From contig JANNOM010000009.1 of the NCBI GenBank assembly GCA_031399065.1, positions 8,987 through 72,986 of the forward strand: a DNA stretch of 64,000 bases, written 5' to 3'. How positions within the stretch are numbered: position 1 is the first letter of the stretch; every line of letters starts with the position of its first letter. Below, in pieces: positions 1-10,264 of the stretch. Both the position numbers and the translations under genes were made by a program. The notes below the pieces were generated by a model. That model did not search any database and was not told where the DNA came from. It saw nothing but the letters and a program-made list of their open reading frames with translations. Origin of the DNA: JADCRZ01 sp031399065. GTDB taxonomy: Bacteria; Bacteroidota; Bacteroidia; Chitinophagales; Chitinophagaceae.

Positions 1-2487
1 GGATTTCTGGGTGATTTTAGTCAGCTGGTTCCCGAGGAAGTGGAAGAAATCTCTTTGCTAAAAGATGCTTCGGCCACGGCGATTTACGGAAGCCGCGCGG
101 CCAATGGTGTGTTATTGGTTACCACTAAAAGAGGCAGGGAAACTCCCCTGCAGGCTAACTTCAGTACACAGCAGGGATTTTCTCAGGCAGCAGGATTGCC
201 GGAGTTTCTCGACTCGTATGGTTATGCTGTGCTGTATAATGAAGCGTTGGCGAATGACGGGAAAGCACCTATATATACTCAGACAGACCTGGATCAGTAT
301 AGGGACGGGAGTAATCCCTTCTTCCGGCCGAATGTAAATTGGTACGACGAAGTGTTGCGTAAGGCAGCACCTGTTTCTAATTATAACCTTAGTTTCAGAG
401 GAGGTAATAAGACCGCGAAATATTTCGTGCTGCTTAATAATATATCCAGCCAGGGTTTATACAAAAAATTTGGAGACCTGGACGATGAAAGTATTAACGC
501 ACGCTACAATCGTTTTAATTTCAGAGCCAATATTGACGTAAAACTAACCGGCAGGTTATCTGCCACGCTATTGCTGGGTGGAACAGTAGAGGATCGTTCA
601 AACCCCGCAGATCTTAACTCGGGAGGCATATTTAATTCACTTTCACTACTTCCCCCCAACGCATTCCCGGTATTAAACCCAAACGGTAGTTTTGGTGGAA
701 ACGCCAATTTTACCAATCCTTATGCCAACCTGTTAAAAACAGGCTTCGCAGAATCCAACGGAAGAACGTTACAGTCTTCGTTCCGGCTTAATCATGATTT
801 GGGAATGATAACAAAGGGGTTAAGTATTTCGGGTGCCGTAAGCTTTAATAACTATTTTGCCTCCGGCTCTAATCGCGCAAAAGGTATCCAGCGATTTGCC
901 ATTTCAAGAAACACAGCAGGAGATACAGTATATACCGGTTTTGGACAAACGACTCCTATAGTTGGAACCGAACCGGATCTTGGTGAATATCGTAATTATG
1001 CCATTCAGGGTTTTCTAAACTACCACCGGGTGTTTAAGAAACATGATATAGCTGCCCTTGTAATGTTTAATGCTGATAACTCAAATGCTGATAAGAGCGC
1101 ATTATATGCAGGTACGGACGTGGCAAACCAGAGTCTGACGTATAAAAATAATAGCGGGGCTACCCGAATAACTTACGTAAATAACGATAAATATATTGCA
1201 GAATTTTCAATGGCCTATATGGGTTCTGAAAATTATGCCCCCGGAAACAGATATGGCGCTTTTCCGGCAGGTTCCATAGGATGGATAATATCTAATGAAA
1301 ATTTTCTTAAAAAAAACCACCTCGTTACGTTCCTGAAAATAAGGGGGTCTTTTGGTCTGGTTGGTAACGACGAAATTGGCGGTACCCGTTTTATGTTCGA
1401 TCAGCGTTATCCTTTTACGGCCTCGTATAATCTCGGTACCAATAATGCCCAGGCTAACGCAATTGCAGAAGGAAGAATCGCCAATCCTGCCGTAACCTGG
1501 GAAAAAGAAAGAAAGGCAAATATTGGTGTAGACGCGACTTTTTTTAACCAGCTTACCGTTTCATTGGACGTATTTAATCAGGACAGGTACGATATCCTGG
1601 CAGAAGCAAACCGCACTTCGCCTGCTTATCTTGGCTACACCGCTTTGCCCAGTCTAAATCAGGGAAAAGTTAATAATAAAGGGTTTGAAGCGATTCTTCG
1701 TTATAATAACAAGGAAAAAAGCAGGCTTCGCTTTTTTGCGGAAGCAAATGTTTTTTATGCACGTAACAAAATTGTTTTTAACGCGGAGCCTGTTCAGTTA
1801 AACTCCGGGATTCTTAATGAAGGCAGGCGGATCGGTCAGCCATACGGCCTTCGCGCTTTAGGCTTGTTTCAAACCGAGGCGGAAGTAGCTTCCAGCGCAA
1901 AACCTTTAGGTGTTGCAGTTAGGGCGGGTGATGTAAAATACGAAGATGTTGGCGGCCCTGCGGGTATTCCGGATGGAATTATAGATGGAAATGACAACCA
2001 GCCCATCGGTAATCCCGGATTACCTGATCTGACCGTGGGAATGCACACAGGGCTTCAATATAAAGGGTTCGACCTCGACCTGGTGTTTCAGGGCGTAAGC
2101 GGCAATACGGTAAGCTTAAACGGAAATCAGTTCAGGCCTTTTCAGAATTTCGGTAAGGCCGGTGTAATAGCATTGGAAAGATGGACACCTGAAACGGCAG
2201 CCACCGCCAACTTCCCCAGATTGTCCACGGAGAATAATCTTAACAATTACCGGTTCTCTTCCTTTTACCAAAGAGATGGCGGTTTCGTAAAGTTAAGAAG
2301 TGCAGAAATCGGATATGCTTTATCTGGCAAATTTATAAGCAAGATTAATTTGCAGCAGGCACGTCTTTTTATTAACGGAACCAATCTTTTTTCCTTTGAT
2401 CATATAAAATACGGCATCCCCGATGCGCTGGGTACTGGTTATCCCAATTTAAGGACATTGACACTTGGCGCAAGATTGCAATTTTAG
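1..2487 (+). CDS. SusC/RagA-family TonB-dependent outer-membrane transporter, 5' end missing
   Basis: The reading frame is open from base 1, so this is the last 828 residues of a longer protein; the GTG at 40 is only an internal codon. It starts inside the plug domain with the SusC signature LKDASATAIYGSR followed by NGVLLVTTKRG, then runs through a long beta-barrel and ends in the aromatic residue typical of outer-membrane proteins (ARLQF). Family knowledge: SusC proteins form the TonB-powered channel that SusD lids to import oligosaccharides into the periplasm. A SusD gene follows after 20 bp, so the two are almost certainly one operon. The signal peptide, carboxypeptidase-like domain and TonB box lie upstream of the window. 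Confidence 0.95.
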   Translation, partial: GFLGDFSQLVPEEVEEISLLKDASATAIYGSRAANGVLLVTTKRGRETPLQANFSTQQGFSQAAGLPEFLDSYGYAVLYNEALANDGKAPIYTQTDLDQYRDGSNPFFRPNVNWYDEVLRKAAPVSNYNLSFRGGNKTAKYFVLLNNISSQGLYKKFGDLDDESINARYNRFNFRANIDVKLTGRLSATLLLGGTVEDRSNPADLNSGGIFNSLSLLPPNAFPVLNPNGSFGGNANFTNPYANLLKTGFAESNGRTLQSSFRLNHDLGMITKGLSISGAVSFNNYFASGSNRAKGIQRFAISRNTAGDTVYTGFGQTTPIVGTEPDLGEYRNYAIQGFLNYHRVFKKHDIAALVMFNADNSNADKSALYAGTDVANQSLTYKNNSGATRITYVNNDKYIAEFSMAYMGSENYAPGNRYGAFPAGSIGWIISNENFLKKNHLVTFLKIRGSFGLVGNDEIGGTRFMFDQRYPFTASYNLGTNNAQANAIAEGRIANPAVTWEKERKANIGVDATFFNQLTVSLDVFNQDRYDILAEANRTSPAYLGYTALPSLNQGKVNNKGFEAILRYNNKEKSRLRFFAEANVFYARNKIVFNAEPVQLNSGILNEGRRIGQPYGLRALGLFQTEAEVASSAKPLGVAVRAGDVKYEDVGGPAGIPDGIIDGNDNQPIGNPGLPDLTVGMHTGLQYKGFDLDLVFQGVSGNTVSLNGNQFRPFQNFGKAGVIALERWTPETAATANFPRLSTENNLNNYRFSSFYQRDGGFVKLRSAEIGYALSGKFISKINLQQARLFINGTNLFSFDHIKYGIPDALGTGYPNLRTLTLGARLQF

Positions 2488-2507
2488 TTGACGTAAAAAT
2501 ATAAACG

Positions 2508-4280
2508 ATGAAAAATAAATTATTTGTAGCAGGTATAGTTAGCCTGTTATTTTTATCTGCCTGCGAAAAATTGGATCGCGAGATTATTACAGATCTAAGC
2601 AAAGAACAGCTCGAAAGCGGTTATGATAATGTACGCAACCTGTTGAATTCAGTATATAGTGAATTACCGGAAGGTTTTGTCCCCATCGATGGTTCTGCAA
2701 TGATTGCTTCCGCAACAGATGAAGCGGAACATACCAATGCAACCAATGCTGTCCAGAATTTTAATAATGGAAGCTGGAACGCTATTAATAATCCCAACAA
2801 TGTGTGGACAGCTCATTTCAGGGCAATTCGAAAAGCAAATGTATTCCTGCTGTCTACTGACAGCGTAGATTTTGACCGGTATAAATTAGATACGTCCAGC
2901 TCCGCTCAAAGTGTGTATACCACACAGCTGGCCGATATTAAACGCTTCAAGTATGAAGCCCGTTTTTTGAGAGCTTTTTTTTATTTTGAACTAGTTAAAC
3001 GTTATGGAGGCGTTCCCATTTTTACCGCTCCGCTTTCCGAGGCGGATGTTCCCGACGTACGGCGCAATACTTTACAGGAGTGCGTAACGTTCATTTCAAA
3101 TGAATGTGATTCAGCTGCGGCTAATTTGCCCGCTAACTATTCTGCCGATCTGATAGGTCAAAATACCCAGGCAGGCAATTTGGGAAGGGCTACCAGGGGA
3201 GCCGCATTGGCTCTGAAAGCAAGGCTTTTGCTTTATGCGGCCAGCGACCTGTTCAACGATCCGTCCTGGGCCGGTGGTTATGCAGAGCCTTTGTTGATTT
3301 CCCTGCCATCGGGCGACAGAACTGCGCGATGGAGGGCTGCTGCGGATGCGGCGAAAGCAGTGATCGATTTGCCAGGAACGGGCTATGCTATTTCAAATAA
3401 TTATTCGACATTATTCAGGAGTTTTAATAATACGGAAATTATTTTTACAAGGAGAAATGCCGTCTCCAGTTCGTTTGAAATAGCTAATCTTTCAGTAGGG
3501 TTCGGCGGAGAAAGCGGTACTACTCCGTCACAGGATCTGGTAGATGCCTATGAGATAAAGGAGAGTGCCACCAGCAGCATTGCCTTCGATTGGAACAACC
3601 CGGCTCATGCTGCCGCTCCGTATGCTACCACCGGTGCGCTGGCAAGAGACCCTCGTTTATTCTTCAGTATCCTGGTTAACAATACAGCATATTCTATTCC
3701 CGGGATAGTACGAACCGGGCGTGCAAGGGCAGAAATGTTTCCTGGCGGAAGAGATGGATTGCCTATTCCCAATGCTACCAGAACAGGCTATTATCTTCGC
3801 AAGTATGTGAACGAAACCCTTAACCGTGCGAATAATCAAACCGCGGTGCATAGCTGGATATTTTTCCGGTTGCCCGAAATGTATCTGAATTACGCTGAAG
3901 CTCTAAACGAATATAATCCGGGAAATGCTGACATTAAATTGAATGTTGACCGCGTGCGGAATAGGCCGGGAGTGGTAATGCCCCCTTTGGCGACAGGATT
4001 AACTCAAGCTGAAATGCGCCAGCGAATACGCAATGAAAGACGAGTTGAATTCGCTTTTGAAGATCACAGGGCCTGGGATGTCCGTCGCTGGATGATTGCT
4101 CCCTCAACGCTAGGCGCACCGCTTAGGGGAGTAGGCATTACCTCCATCAATGATACCACGTTTACATATGCGCCTGTGATCGTAGAAAATCGTGTTTTTC
4201 AACCCAAAATGTATCTGTATCCCATTCCTCAGGGAGATCTGAATATTTCCGAAGGACTTGTTCAGAATCCCTTGTGGTAG
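2508..4280 (+). CDS. SusD/RagB-family nutrient-binding lipoprotein
   Basis: 590 residues, beginning with a lipoprotein signal peptide whose lipobox LSAC puts the lipidated Cys at residue 19. The first half has the alpha-helical TPR-like SusD fold features (RFLRAFFYFELVKRYGGVP), and the C-terminal third carries the family hallmarks NERRVEFAFEDHRAWDVRRW and YPIPQGDLNISEGLVQNPLW. SusD proteins sit on the outer face of the outer membrane and cap the SusC channel while binding glycan. The gene lies 20 bp after SusC and is followed by two secreted beta-helix proteins, the likely depolymerases or binders of the same glycan. The ligand cannot be read from the sequence. Confidence 0.95.
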   Translation: MKNKLFVAGIVSLLFLSACEKLDREIITDLSKEQLESGYDNVRNLLNSVYSELPEGFVPIDGSAMIASATDEAEHTNATNAVQNFNNGSWNAINNPNNVWTAHFRAIRKANVFLLSTDSVDFDRYKLDTSSSAQSVYTTQLADIKRFKYEARFLRAFFYFELVKRYGGVPIFTAPLSEADVPDVRRNTLQECVTFISNECDSAAANLPANYSADLIGQNTQAGNLGRATRGAALALKARLLLYAASDLFNDPSWAGGYAEPLLISLPSGDRTARWRAAADAAKAVIDLPGTGYAISNNYSTLFRSFNNTEIIFTRRNAVSSSFEIANLSVGFGGESGTTPSQDLVDAYEIKESATSSIAFDWNNPAHAAAPYATTGALARDPRLFFSILVNNTAYSIPGIVRTGRARAEMFPGGRDGLPIPNATRTGYYLRKYVNETLNRANNQTAVHSWIFFRLPEMYLNYAEALNEYNPGNADIKLNVDRVRNRPGVVMPPLATGLTQAEMRQRIRNERRVEFAFEDHRAWDVRRWMIAPSTLGAPLRGVGITSINDTTFTYAPVIVENRVFQPKMYLYPIPQGDLNISEGLVQNPLW

Positions 4281-4377
4281 TTTGTTGTGTATCTGTGCCG
4301 GCGTACAATTGTTGATCCTTTTTATTACATACCGTATCGGCAGCTGTGATGACAAAATTTATATTAATATAAGATTC

Positions 4378-7300
4378 ATGAAAAAAATTAGTCTTATCAT
4401 TCTGCTTTTGCTGGCAGTACTTGCAGAAAGCTATGCCATGGAGTACTACGTTGACAGTATTGCCGGCAGTGATGCCAATAGCGGTACCAGTATCCTGGCT
4501 CCCTGGAAAACTTTAACACCGGTAAAAAATGCTGTTTTCCAACCGGGCGATTTCGTCAACTTCGCAAGAGGTTGTTCCTGGTCGGCCGCCGCTTTCGAAT
4601 TTTTATGGATCATTGATAACAGTGGTGCCGCAGGCAATCCTATCACGTTCAGGGCTTACGGTACCGGCAATAAACCAACATTTAAAAACGGCGGTAACCG
4701 TTTCAACAGTGCTATCAGTATTGCCGCCAGTTATATAGTTATAGAAGACTTCCTTATCCAGAATACGGGTAGTAATGGCTTTTACCTGGCTACCGGTAGC
4801 AGTTATAATATCATCCGTAACTGTGAGGTAACCACTACGGGCGTTGCCTTCTACGTAAATGACAATAGCTCTTATAACCTGTTTACCAATAATTATATTC
4901 ACGATCTGATCATGGTGGTAGATGATACCGGTCCCAACTGCACCCTACCCCGTACGGATCCTTTGTGGAACCGTAATCCATGCGACAACGATTTCGGCTG
5001 CGTATCGTTTTGGTTACGCGCCCCATATAACGAAATTTCCTACAATACATCTGTTAATAACGTCGGTCACAGTTTCGATTATGGCGCAGACGGGGGCTTT
5101 ATAGAAATGTATATCAATTGCACCGGCACCTACGCCCATCATAATTTCGTAGATCGTGGAGTCGGTGTTGTAGAAGCAAGTAGCGGTTCGGGTACCACCA
5201 CCACCGACGTTACCCTGGCCTATAATGTATTTATTGAACATAAAGGGTTGTTTGCTATAAAGCCATCATTCCCGGTGTCTAATTTTAAAATAGAAAATAA
5301 TACCTTTATTACGGCGGAAGGTACTTTGTCGAACAATATGCTTGGAGAAGTTACCGGTACTACTGTACGCAATAACATTTTTGTATTGAGCGGTAATGGC
5401 GAACGAGTCGGAACCAGTAATGTATTTACGCATACCAATAACATTTATCAGTTATTGAATGGTGCCCTCCTGGGTTCAGTCATATTGGGAGAAGGAGAAT
5501 CGATAGCGGATCCGCTTTTCCTGGATTATGCAGGCAAAGATTACCGGCTGCAACCGACCAGTCCGGCCGTTAATGCCGGGGCTGACCTTGGTTATACTGC
5601 GGATTTCCTGAATATGCCGGTGCCTTTTGGTCCGGCACCCGATATTGGTGCTTATGAATCATCGGCACTGGTACCCGAAATAAATATTAGACAGGCTGCT
5701 ACCGGTATAAACGATAATACAGGCAGCTATTCATTTGACCTGGTCGATTATGCCACTCCGAAAACAGTCACATTCACTATCGAAAATCCGGGAGGGGCTA
5801 CACTTAATCTTTCCGGTTCACCAAGAGTGTCTGTAACCGGTACCGGTTTTTCCCTGGCAGCCGATGCGCCTGCGACTATAGCGGCGGGCAGTTCGGCAAC
5901 CTTTGATGTAACGCTTACTACTGCGTCGTTTATTAATTATACCGGTACAGTGAGTATAACAAGTGACGATGCGAATGAAACCCCTTACAATTTTTCGATA
6001 TCGGGTAAAGGATACGATGCCACCAAGGCACTACAAACCATTACTTTCAATGCGATACCTACACAAACCTTAGGTGCCGCCGACTTTGATCCAGGTGCTT
6101 CCGCAAGCTCCGCGCTGCCCGTAACCTACGTTAGCTCCAACACGGCAGTAGCTATTATCGTAAATGAAAAAATACAGTTGGTAGCGGAAGGCATTACTAC
6201 CATTACAGCTTCGCAGGCCGGCGATGCCGCTTACAATCCGGCAGAGAGCGTTGCACAGAGCCTAACAGTAATCGGTACTAATTTTACGGCGGGCAATATC
6301 GTCGTATCGAGGTTGGGTGACGGAACTACCGCTCTGGGGGCAACCACCACTACGGTTAGATTACTTGAGTTTACTCCTTCGACTGCTAACCAGACCGAGC
6401 CGGTAAAAACACTTACCATAGCCAGTACCAATCCCGGCAACCGGCTCACGATAGTAGGTAATACCGCTTACGAGAGCCAGTTAAGCCGCTCTTCCGATGG
6501 GCAGTACATATGTATGATAGGATACGACCAGGCACCGGGCAGTACATCAGTTGTTGCCACTAACGGAAACAAAGTGATAGGAAGAGTTAGCATTGATGGG
6601 TCAGTGGATTATAGCACCAGTTTCCCTACAACGGCATCGGGTAGTGCAAAAATCGCCGTATCCGACAATGGTTCCCGTTTTTGGACGAGCATTAATAATA
6701 TAGGTTATGTAACGTTCGGACAAACTATCACCGCTGTGTCGGTCAATAGCGCTTCACAAAGAAGCCTGGGCGTTTTTAATAATCAGTTATATGGCTTGCA
6801 GGGATTCAGTAGTTTGTTTTATACCAATGTGCCCTTGCCTTCCGGTGCGTCCGCACTTACCACGGCGGTGCCGGTACCTGGAGGTCAGAGTTATGAAGGC
6901 TTTGCCTTTTTAGACCTTGACCCCGGAGTAAGCTGGAACAATACCGGTTTTGACTTAGTATACGCGGCCAATGTATTTGCCGGGCTTGAAAAGTTTTATT
7001 ATGATGGCAGTACATGGATACGTGCCAACAGTAACGCCAATACTCCCGCCAATCAATATTCACCGGCAGGTACCGGATTCTCGGCCCTGGCGGCAACCGT
7101 AAACGGCCTGGGGCAGCCGGTAATATATGCAACTACCGGTAACGGGTCGCTCATTAATAATAGATTGTATGCCATTACCGATGGCAGTGGCCGTACGGGT
7201 ACGATGGTAGGAGGGGCTTCAGCCAACACTACCGCCATAATTCTTGCAACGGCAGGTGCCAATTATGCTTTTCGTGGTGTCGCGCTCACTCCGTTTCAAA

Positions 7301-7842
7301 CCGTATTGCCCGTTAGTCTTGTTTCATTCAAAGGTTCTTTGATAGATAACAAAGCGGCTTTGCGATGGCTGACCGCATCTGAAAATAACGCGAAAGAATA
7401 CATCGTTGAAAGAAGTCACAGCGGTAATGACTATCTGCCAATAGGCAAGGTAGCGGCTTTGAACAGGGCTACTACCAGCAGTTATGCTTTCGACGATGCC
7501 AACCTTAAAAAAGGCATGAACTTCTACCGGCTTAAGATGGTGGATGAGGACGGAAGCTATCAATACAGCAATGTGGTGCCGATAAAATATGGCGGCGACC
7601 TGGTTGCCGGTATGAGCGTTTTCCCAAATCCTGTGATCGGCCAGCTGACGGCCACGCATGAAAAAGCTCAATACGGCGCAACGCTTAAGATAACGGCTCC
7701 CGACGGAAGAATGATCGGCATTTATCCTGTATCGAATAACTCCGTACAAACAACGATCAATACCTCCCAGCTCAGGCCTGGCCTGTATCTGTTGACTTAT
7801 GTAAATGATGGCAAATCACTAACGAAAACTTTTGTAAAATAA
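4378..7842 (+). CDS. Secreted multidomain parallel beta-helix protein with T9SS sorting domain
   Basis: 1154 residues from the ATG at 4378, chosen because it begins a clear signal peptide (MKKISLIILLLLAVLAES); the open frame extends upstream to 4258 but would overlap SusD. Approximate domains: pectate-lyase-like right-handed beta-helix 22-427; an ASH/choice-of-anchor-D type Ig domain 431-546; a second bacterial Ig-like domain 547-632; a region that could be a propeller 633-974; an FN3-like segment starting LPVSLVSFKG; and a type A T9SS sorting domain from about 1076 (VFPNPV) to the end. The product should be exported by type IX secretion and held at the surface or released. The helix contains the Cys/Asp-rich motif NPCDNDFGC, shared with the next gene. 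It is probably a polysaccharide lyase or binding protein; the activity is unassigned. Confidence 0.85.
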   Translation: MKKISLIILLLLAVLAESYAMEYYVDSIAGSDANSGTSILAPWKTLTPVKNAVFQPGDFVNFARGCSWSAAAFEFLWIIDNSGAAGNPITFRAYGTGNKPTFKNGGNRFNSAISIAASYIVIEDFLIQNTGSNGFYLATGSSYNIIRNCEVTTTGVAFYVNDNSSYNLFTNNYIHDLIMVVDDTGPNCTLPRTDPLWNRNPCDNDFGCVSFWLRAPYNEISYNTSVNNVGHSFDYGADGGFIEMYINCTGTYAHHNFVDRGVGVVEASSGSGTTTTDVTLAYNVFIEHKGLFAIKPSFPVSNFKIENNTFITAEGTLSNNMLGEVTGTTVRNNIFVLSGNGERVGTSNVFTHTNNIYQLLNGALLGSVILGEGESIADPLFLDYAGKDYRLQPTSPAVNAGADLGYTADFLNMPVPFGPAPDIGAYESSALVPEINIRQAATGINDNTGSYSFDLVDYATPKTVTFTIENPGGATLNLSGSPRVSVTGTGFSLAADAPATIAAGSSATFDVTLTTASFINYTGTVSITSDDANETPYNFSISGKGYDATKALQTITFNAIPTQTLGAADFDPGASASSALPVTYVSSNTAVAIIVNEKIQLVAEGITTITASQAGDAAYNPAESVAQSLTVIGTNFTAGNIVVSRLGDGTTALGATTTTVRLLEFTPSTANQTEPVKTLTIASTNPGNRLTIVGNTAYESQLSRSSDGQYICMIGYDQAPGSTSVVATNGNKVIGRVSIDGSVDYSTSFPTTASGSAKIAVSDNGSRFWTSINNIGYVTFGQTITAVSVNSASQRSLGVFNNQLYGLQGFSSLFYTNVPLPSGASALTTAVPVPGGQSYEGFAFLDLDPGVSWNNTGFDLVYAANVFAGLEKFYYDGSTWIRANSNANTPANQYSPAGTGFSALAATVNGLGQPVIYATTGNGSLINNRLYAITDGSGRTGTMVGGASANTTAIILATAGANYAFRGVALTPFQTVLPVSLVSFKGSLIDNKAALRWLTASENNAKEYIVERSHSGNDYLPIGKVAALNRATTSSYAFDDANLKKGMNFYRLKMVDEDGSYQYSNVVPIKYGGDLVAGMSVFPNPVIGQLTATHEKAQYGATLKITAPDGRMIGIYPVSNNSVQTTINTSQLRPGLYLLTYVNDGKSLTKTFVK

Positions 7843-7986
7843 TGCTGAATAATTAGTTCTATAAAAAGTAAAGCGCCCGGGTACGGGAATAAACCGCCAT
7901 ATACACGATTGATTGCCAATAATCGGTAAATCCTATTGTTGGTTAATACTTACTGAGTAAATTATTATCAACCTAAAATATCGATT

Positions 7987-10146
7987 ATGAAAAAAGGACT
8001 ATTATTATTCTCGTTGTTTTTAACAGGGATGAGGCTTTTCGCCACACCCTATTATGTAAACAGCAAAACCGGAGATGATACGAAAGACGGAAAAACACCG
8101 GCGACAGCATGGCTGACCTTAACCAGGGTAAACAATACCCCCTTTAATCCGGGCGACATCATCCACTTTGCAAAAGGGTCGTCGTGGACTTCCAGCTCAG
8201 ACTGGAGCGAGGCACCTACATTATACATAAAAAGAAGTGGAACGAGCGGTAACCCGATTATTTTTCGTTCGTATGTACCTGCGGGAGAAACTTCCACGGT
8301 GAGACCCAGTTTCAGTAATGTGTATACGGCAACAAATTTTGCGAATTGCATCAGAGTTGCTGCCGATTATATTATTATAGAAGATTTATTTGTGACCGCC
8401 GCGGGTAGTAACGCTTTTATATTCGACTCCGGTGAAGGCAATAGTTCGGATAACAATATTGTACGTGACTGCGAGATCACTGGATGCGGTGTTGCTTTTC
8501 TGGTAAAGGGCAGAAATAATTTTTTTACAAAAAATTATATTCACGACCTGATAATGGTGGTGTCTGATACCGGCCCTTTTTGTACGTTGCCCCGCGAGGA
8601 TCCCCGGTGGAGCCGTAACCCCTGCGACAACGATTTTGGCTGTACGTCATTTTGGTTTTATGGACCCAATAATGAAGTGTCATACAACAGAGTTATAAAT
8701 AATGTAGGTGCAAGTCCCGATTACGGGGGCTTTGACGGCGGTTTCCTGGAGCTGTACGAGGGTGCCGATAATATATATGCCCATCATAACTGGGTAGAAA
8801 ACGGAGTCGGCATCGTAGAAGGTTCCAATGCAAACGGAGATGGTAATTTTACCAATTTAAAAATAGTATACAATGTTTTTATCGAAAACCAGGGTATGTT
8901 CGCCGCTCCAAAAGCAAGCGGTTTATTGAAAAATTTTCTTTTTGCCCATAATACTTGCATAACTAAGCAAGGAACGGTTTATAAAAACATGTTCCAGTGG
9001 TTTTCTAATACGAATCCTCCGACTCCTATAAATACTACAGATATAAAAGTGCGTAACAACATATTCGTGTTAAGTGGCGCGGGCGAGGAGGTAACGAAGA
9101 ACAACAATTTCTCGCATACCAATAATATATATTACCTCACCAACGGTGCCTCCCTGGGTGCCCTGGTGCTGGGAGCCGGCGAGAAAACAATGAACCCGCT
9201 CTTCGAAAATGAACCAGCAAAGGATTACCGGCTTAAAGCGGGCAGCCCGGCCATCGATGCCGGCGCCGATCTTGGTTTCACCCTGGAATCCGATGAGAAA
9301 GATTTTGAAAATAAACCCGCCCCCTTCGAAGATGGCCCGGATATGGGAGCGTATGAATCTCCCAATAATAAACTGAAGAATGCGAATATGGAAATAAGCA
9401 CGGACTGGACGATTCAGTTAAAGAATGGTGCAGCATCCACATTGGCTTTCATCGCTTCCAGACCCGGTTTTGCCGGCAGGGTATTGAAGTTTACCACTAC
9501 CAATGCGGGAACCGATCCTTTTTCCATACAGGTAACGCAGCCGCTGGCTATTGCAAGCGGGAAAACATATACTATTTCCTTTAAAGCCAGTGCGGAAGCT
9601 AACCGTGCCATCGGCGTTACTATTCAGCAAAATGTAGTTCCTTACGCGTTACGGTTTTTACAAACACTTAACCTGACAACCACACCTACCATTTTTACGT
9701 ATACTTTTAACAGCACGGTTACAGATGTAACCAGCCTTATTAAATTTTTAATAGGTAAGCCTGCCACAGCCTCCACCGCATCGGTGTATATAGATGATGT
9801 AACCGTAAGGGAGGTGAACAGCGGTGCATTGCGCATAGGTGAAGAAACACCGTTAGCGGCAACTACGGAAGAAGATAGATCCGGCAACTGCGATCTGCTT
9901 TCTTTATACCCGAATCCGGTGTTTAGTGCATTAAGTATAAATGCCTACGCCAGGATATCGGATAAACTTACCATAACAGTATACGATATGCAGGGTAAAG
10001 TTGCTTTACTAAAAACTTTCCTTGCACAAAATAACGGGTTGAATACTATTAAAGTGAACCTGGAATCTCTCACAAACGGCACTTACTCGGTTAGCGTAGT
10101 TAGTGCCCGGTGTTCTAAATCCGGATTGGTTGTGGTACAAAAGTAA
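7987..10146 (+). CDS. Secreted parallel beta-helix protein with CBM-like module and T9SS sorting domain
   Basis: 719 residues with an N-terminal signal peptide (MKKGLLLFSLFLTGMRLFA). Residues 20-455 are a beta-helix clearly paralogous to the N-terminal part of the preceding protein: both share YYVDS/YYVNS near the start, CTLPR, NPCDNDFGC, YAHHN and GADLGYT/GADLGFT at equivalent places. Residues about 455-612 look like a jelly-roll carbohydrate-binding domain of the CBM_4_9 type, and residues about 634-719 are a T9SS type A sorting domain (LYPNPVFSALSIN). It lacks the Ig and propeller-like modules of its neighbour. A terminator lies just downstream, so this is probably the last gene of the SusC operon. 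A lyase or hydrolase role is inferred only from fold and context. Confidence 0.85.
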   Translation: MKKGLLLFSLFLTGMRLFATPYYVNSKTGDDTKDGKTPATAWLTLTRVNNTPFNPGDIIHFAKGSSWTSSSDWSEAPTLYIKRSGTSGNPIIFRSYVPAGETSTVRPSFSNVYTATNFANCIRVAADYIIIEDLFVTAAGSNAFIFDSGEGNSSDNNIVRDCEITGCGVAFLVKGRNNFFTKNYIHDLIMVVSDTGPFCTLPREDPRWSRNPCDNDFGCTSFWFYGPNNEVSYNRVINNVGASPDYGGFDGGFLELYEGADNIYAHHNWVENGVGIVEGSNANGDGNFTNLKIVYNVFIENQGMFAAPKASGLLKNFLFAHNTCITKQGTVYKNMFQWFSNTNPPTPINTTDIKVRNNIFVLSGAGEEVTKNNNFSHTNNIYYLTNGASLGALVLGAGEKTMNPLFENEPAKDYRLKAGSPAIDAGADLGFTLESDEKDFENKPAPFEDGPDMGAYESPNNKLKNANMEISTDWTIQLKNGAASTLAFIASRPGFAGRVLKFTTTNAGTDPFSIQVTQPLAIASGKTYTISFKASAEANRAIGVTIQQNVVPYALRFLQTLNLTTTPTIFTYTFNSTVTDVTSLIKFLIGKPATASTASVYIDDVTVREVNSGALRIGEETPLAATTEEDRSGNCDLLSLYPNPVFSALSINAYARISDKLTITVYDMQGKVALLKTFLAQNNGLNTIKVNLESLTNGTYSVSVVSARCSKSGLVVVQK

Positions 10147-10160
10147 AATGACCTGTGCAA

Positions 10161-10195
10161 AAAGCCCCGCATCCGAACAGATGCGGGGCTTTTTT
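10161..10195 (+). terminator. Rho-independent terminator after the beta-helix genes
   Basis: A perfect 13-bp stem (10161-10173 pairing with 10180-10192) closes a 6-nt loop, has a GCCCCGC core and runs into T residues. It begins 14 bp after the stop codon of the second beta-helix gene. It separates the SusC/SusD/beta-helix unit from the GH36 gene, which then needs its own promoter or readthrough. The 5' arm begins with A residues, so the hairpin could work in both directions. Confidence 0.9.
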
Positions 10196-10264
10196 ATGTA
10201 TCTTGCCCGTGGCTTATATGGTATGTATAAATTAACGATCAATAACAAGTTGCCCATTCAAAAA

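Noticed and set aside
4258..4377. Upstream extension of the first beta-helix gene
   Set aside because: It overlaps the SusD 3' end, and its translation lacks a signal peptide, whereas the ATG at 4378 begins one.
10103..10264. Upstream extension of the GH36 gene
   Set aside because: It runs through the end of the preceding gene and a strong terminator; the ATG at 10265 starts a clear signal peptide.
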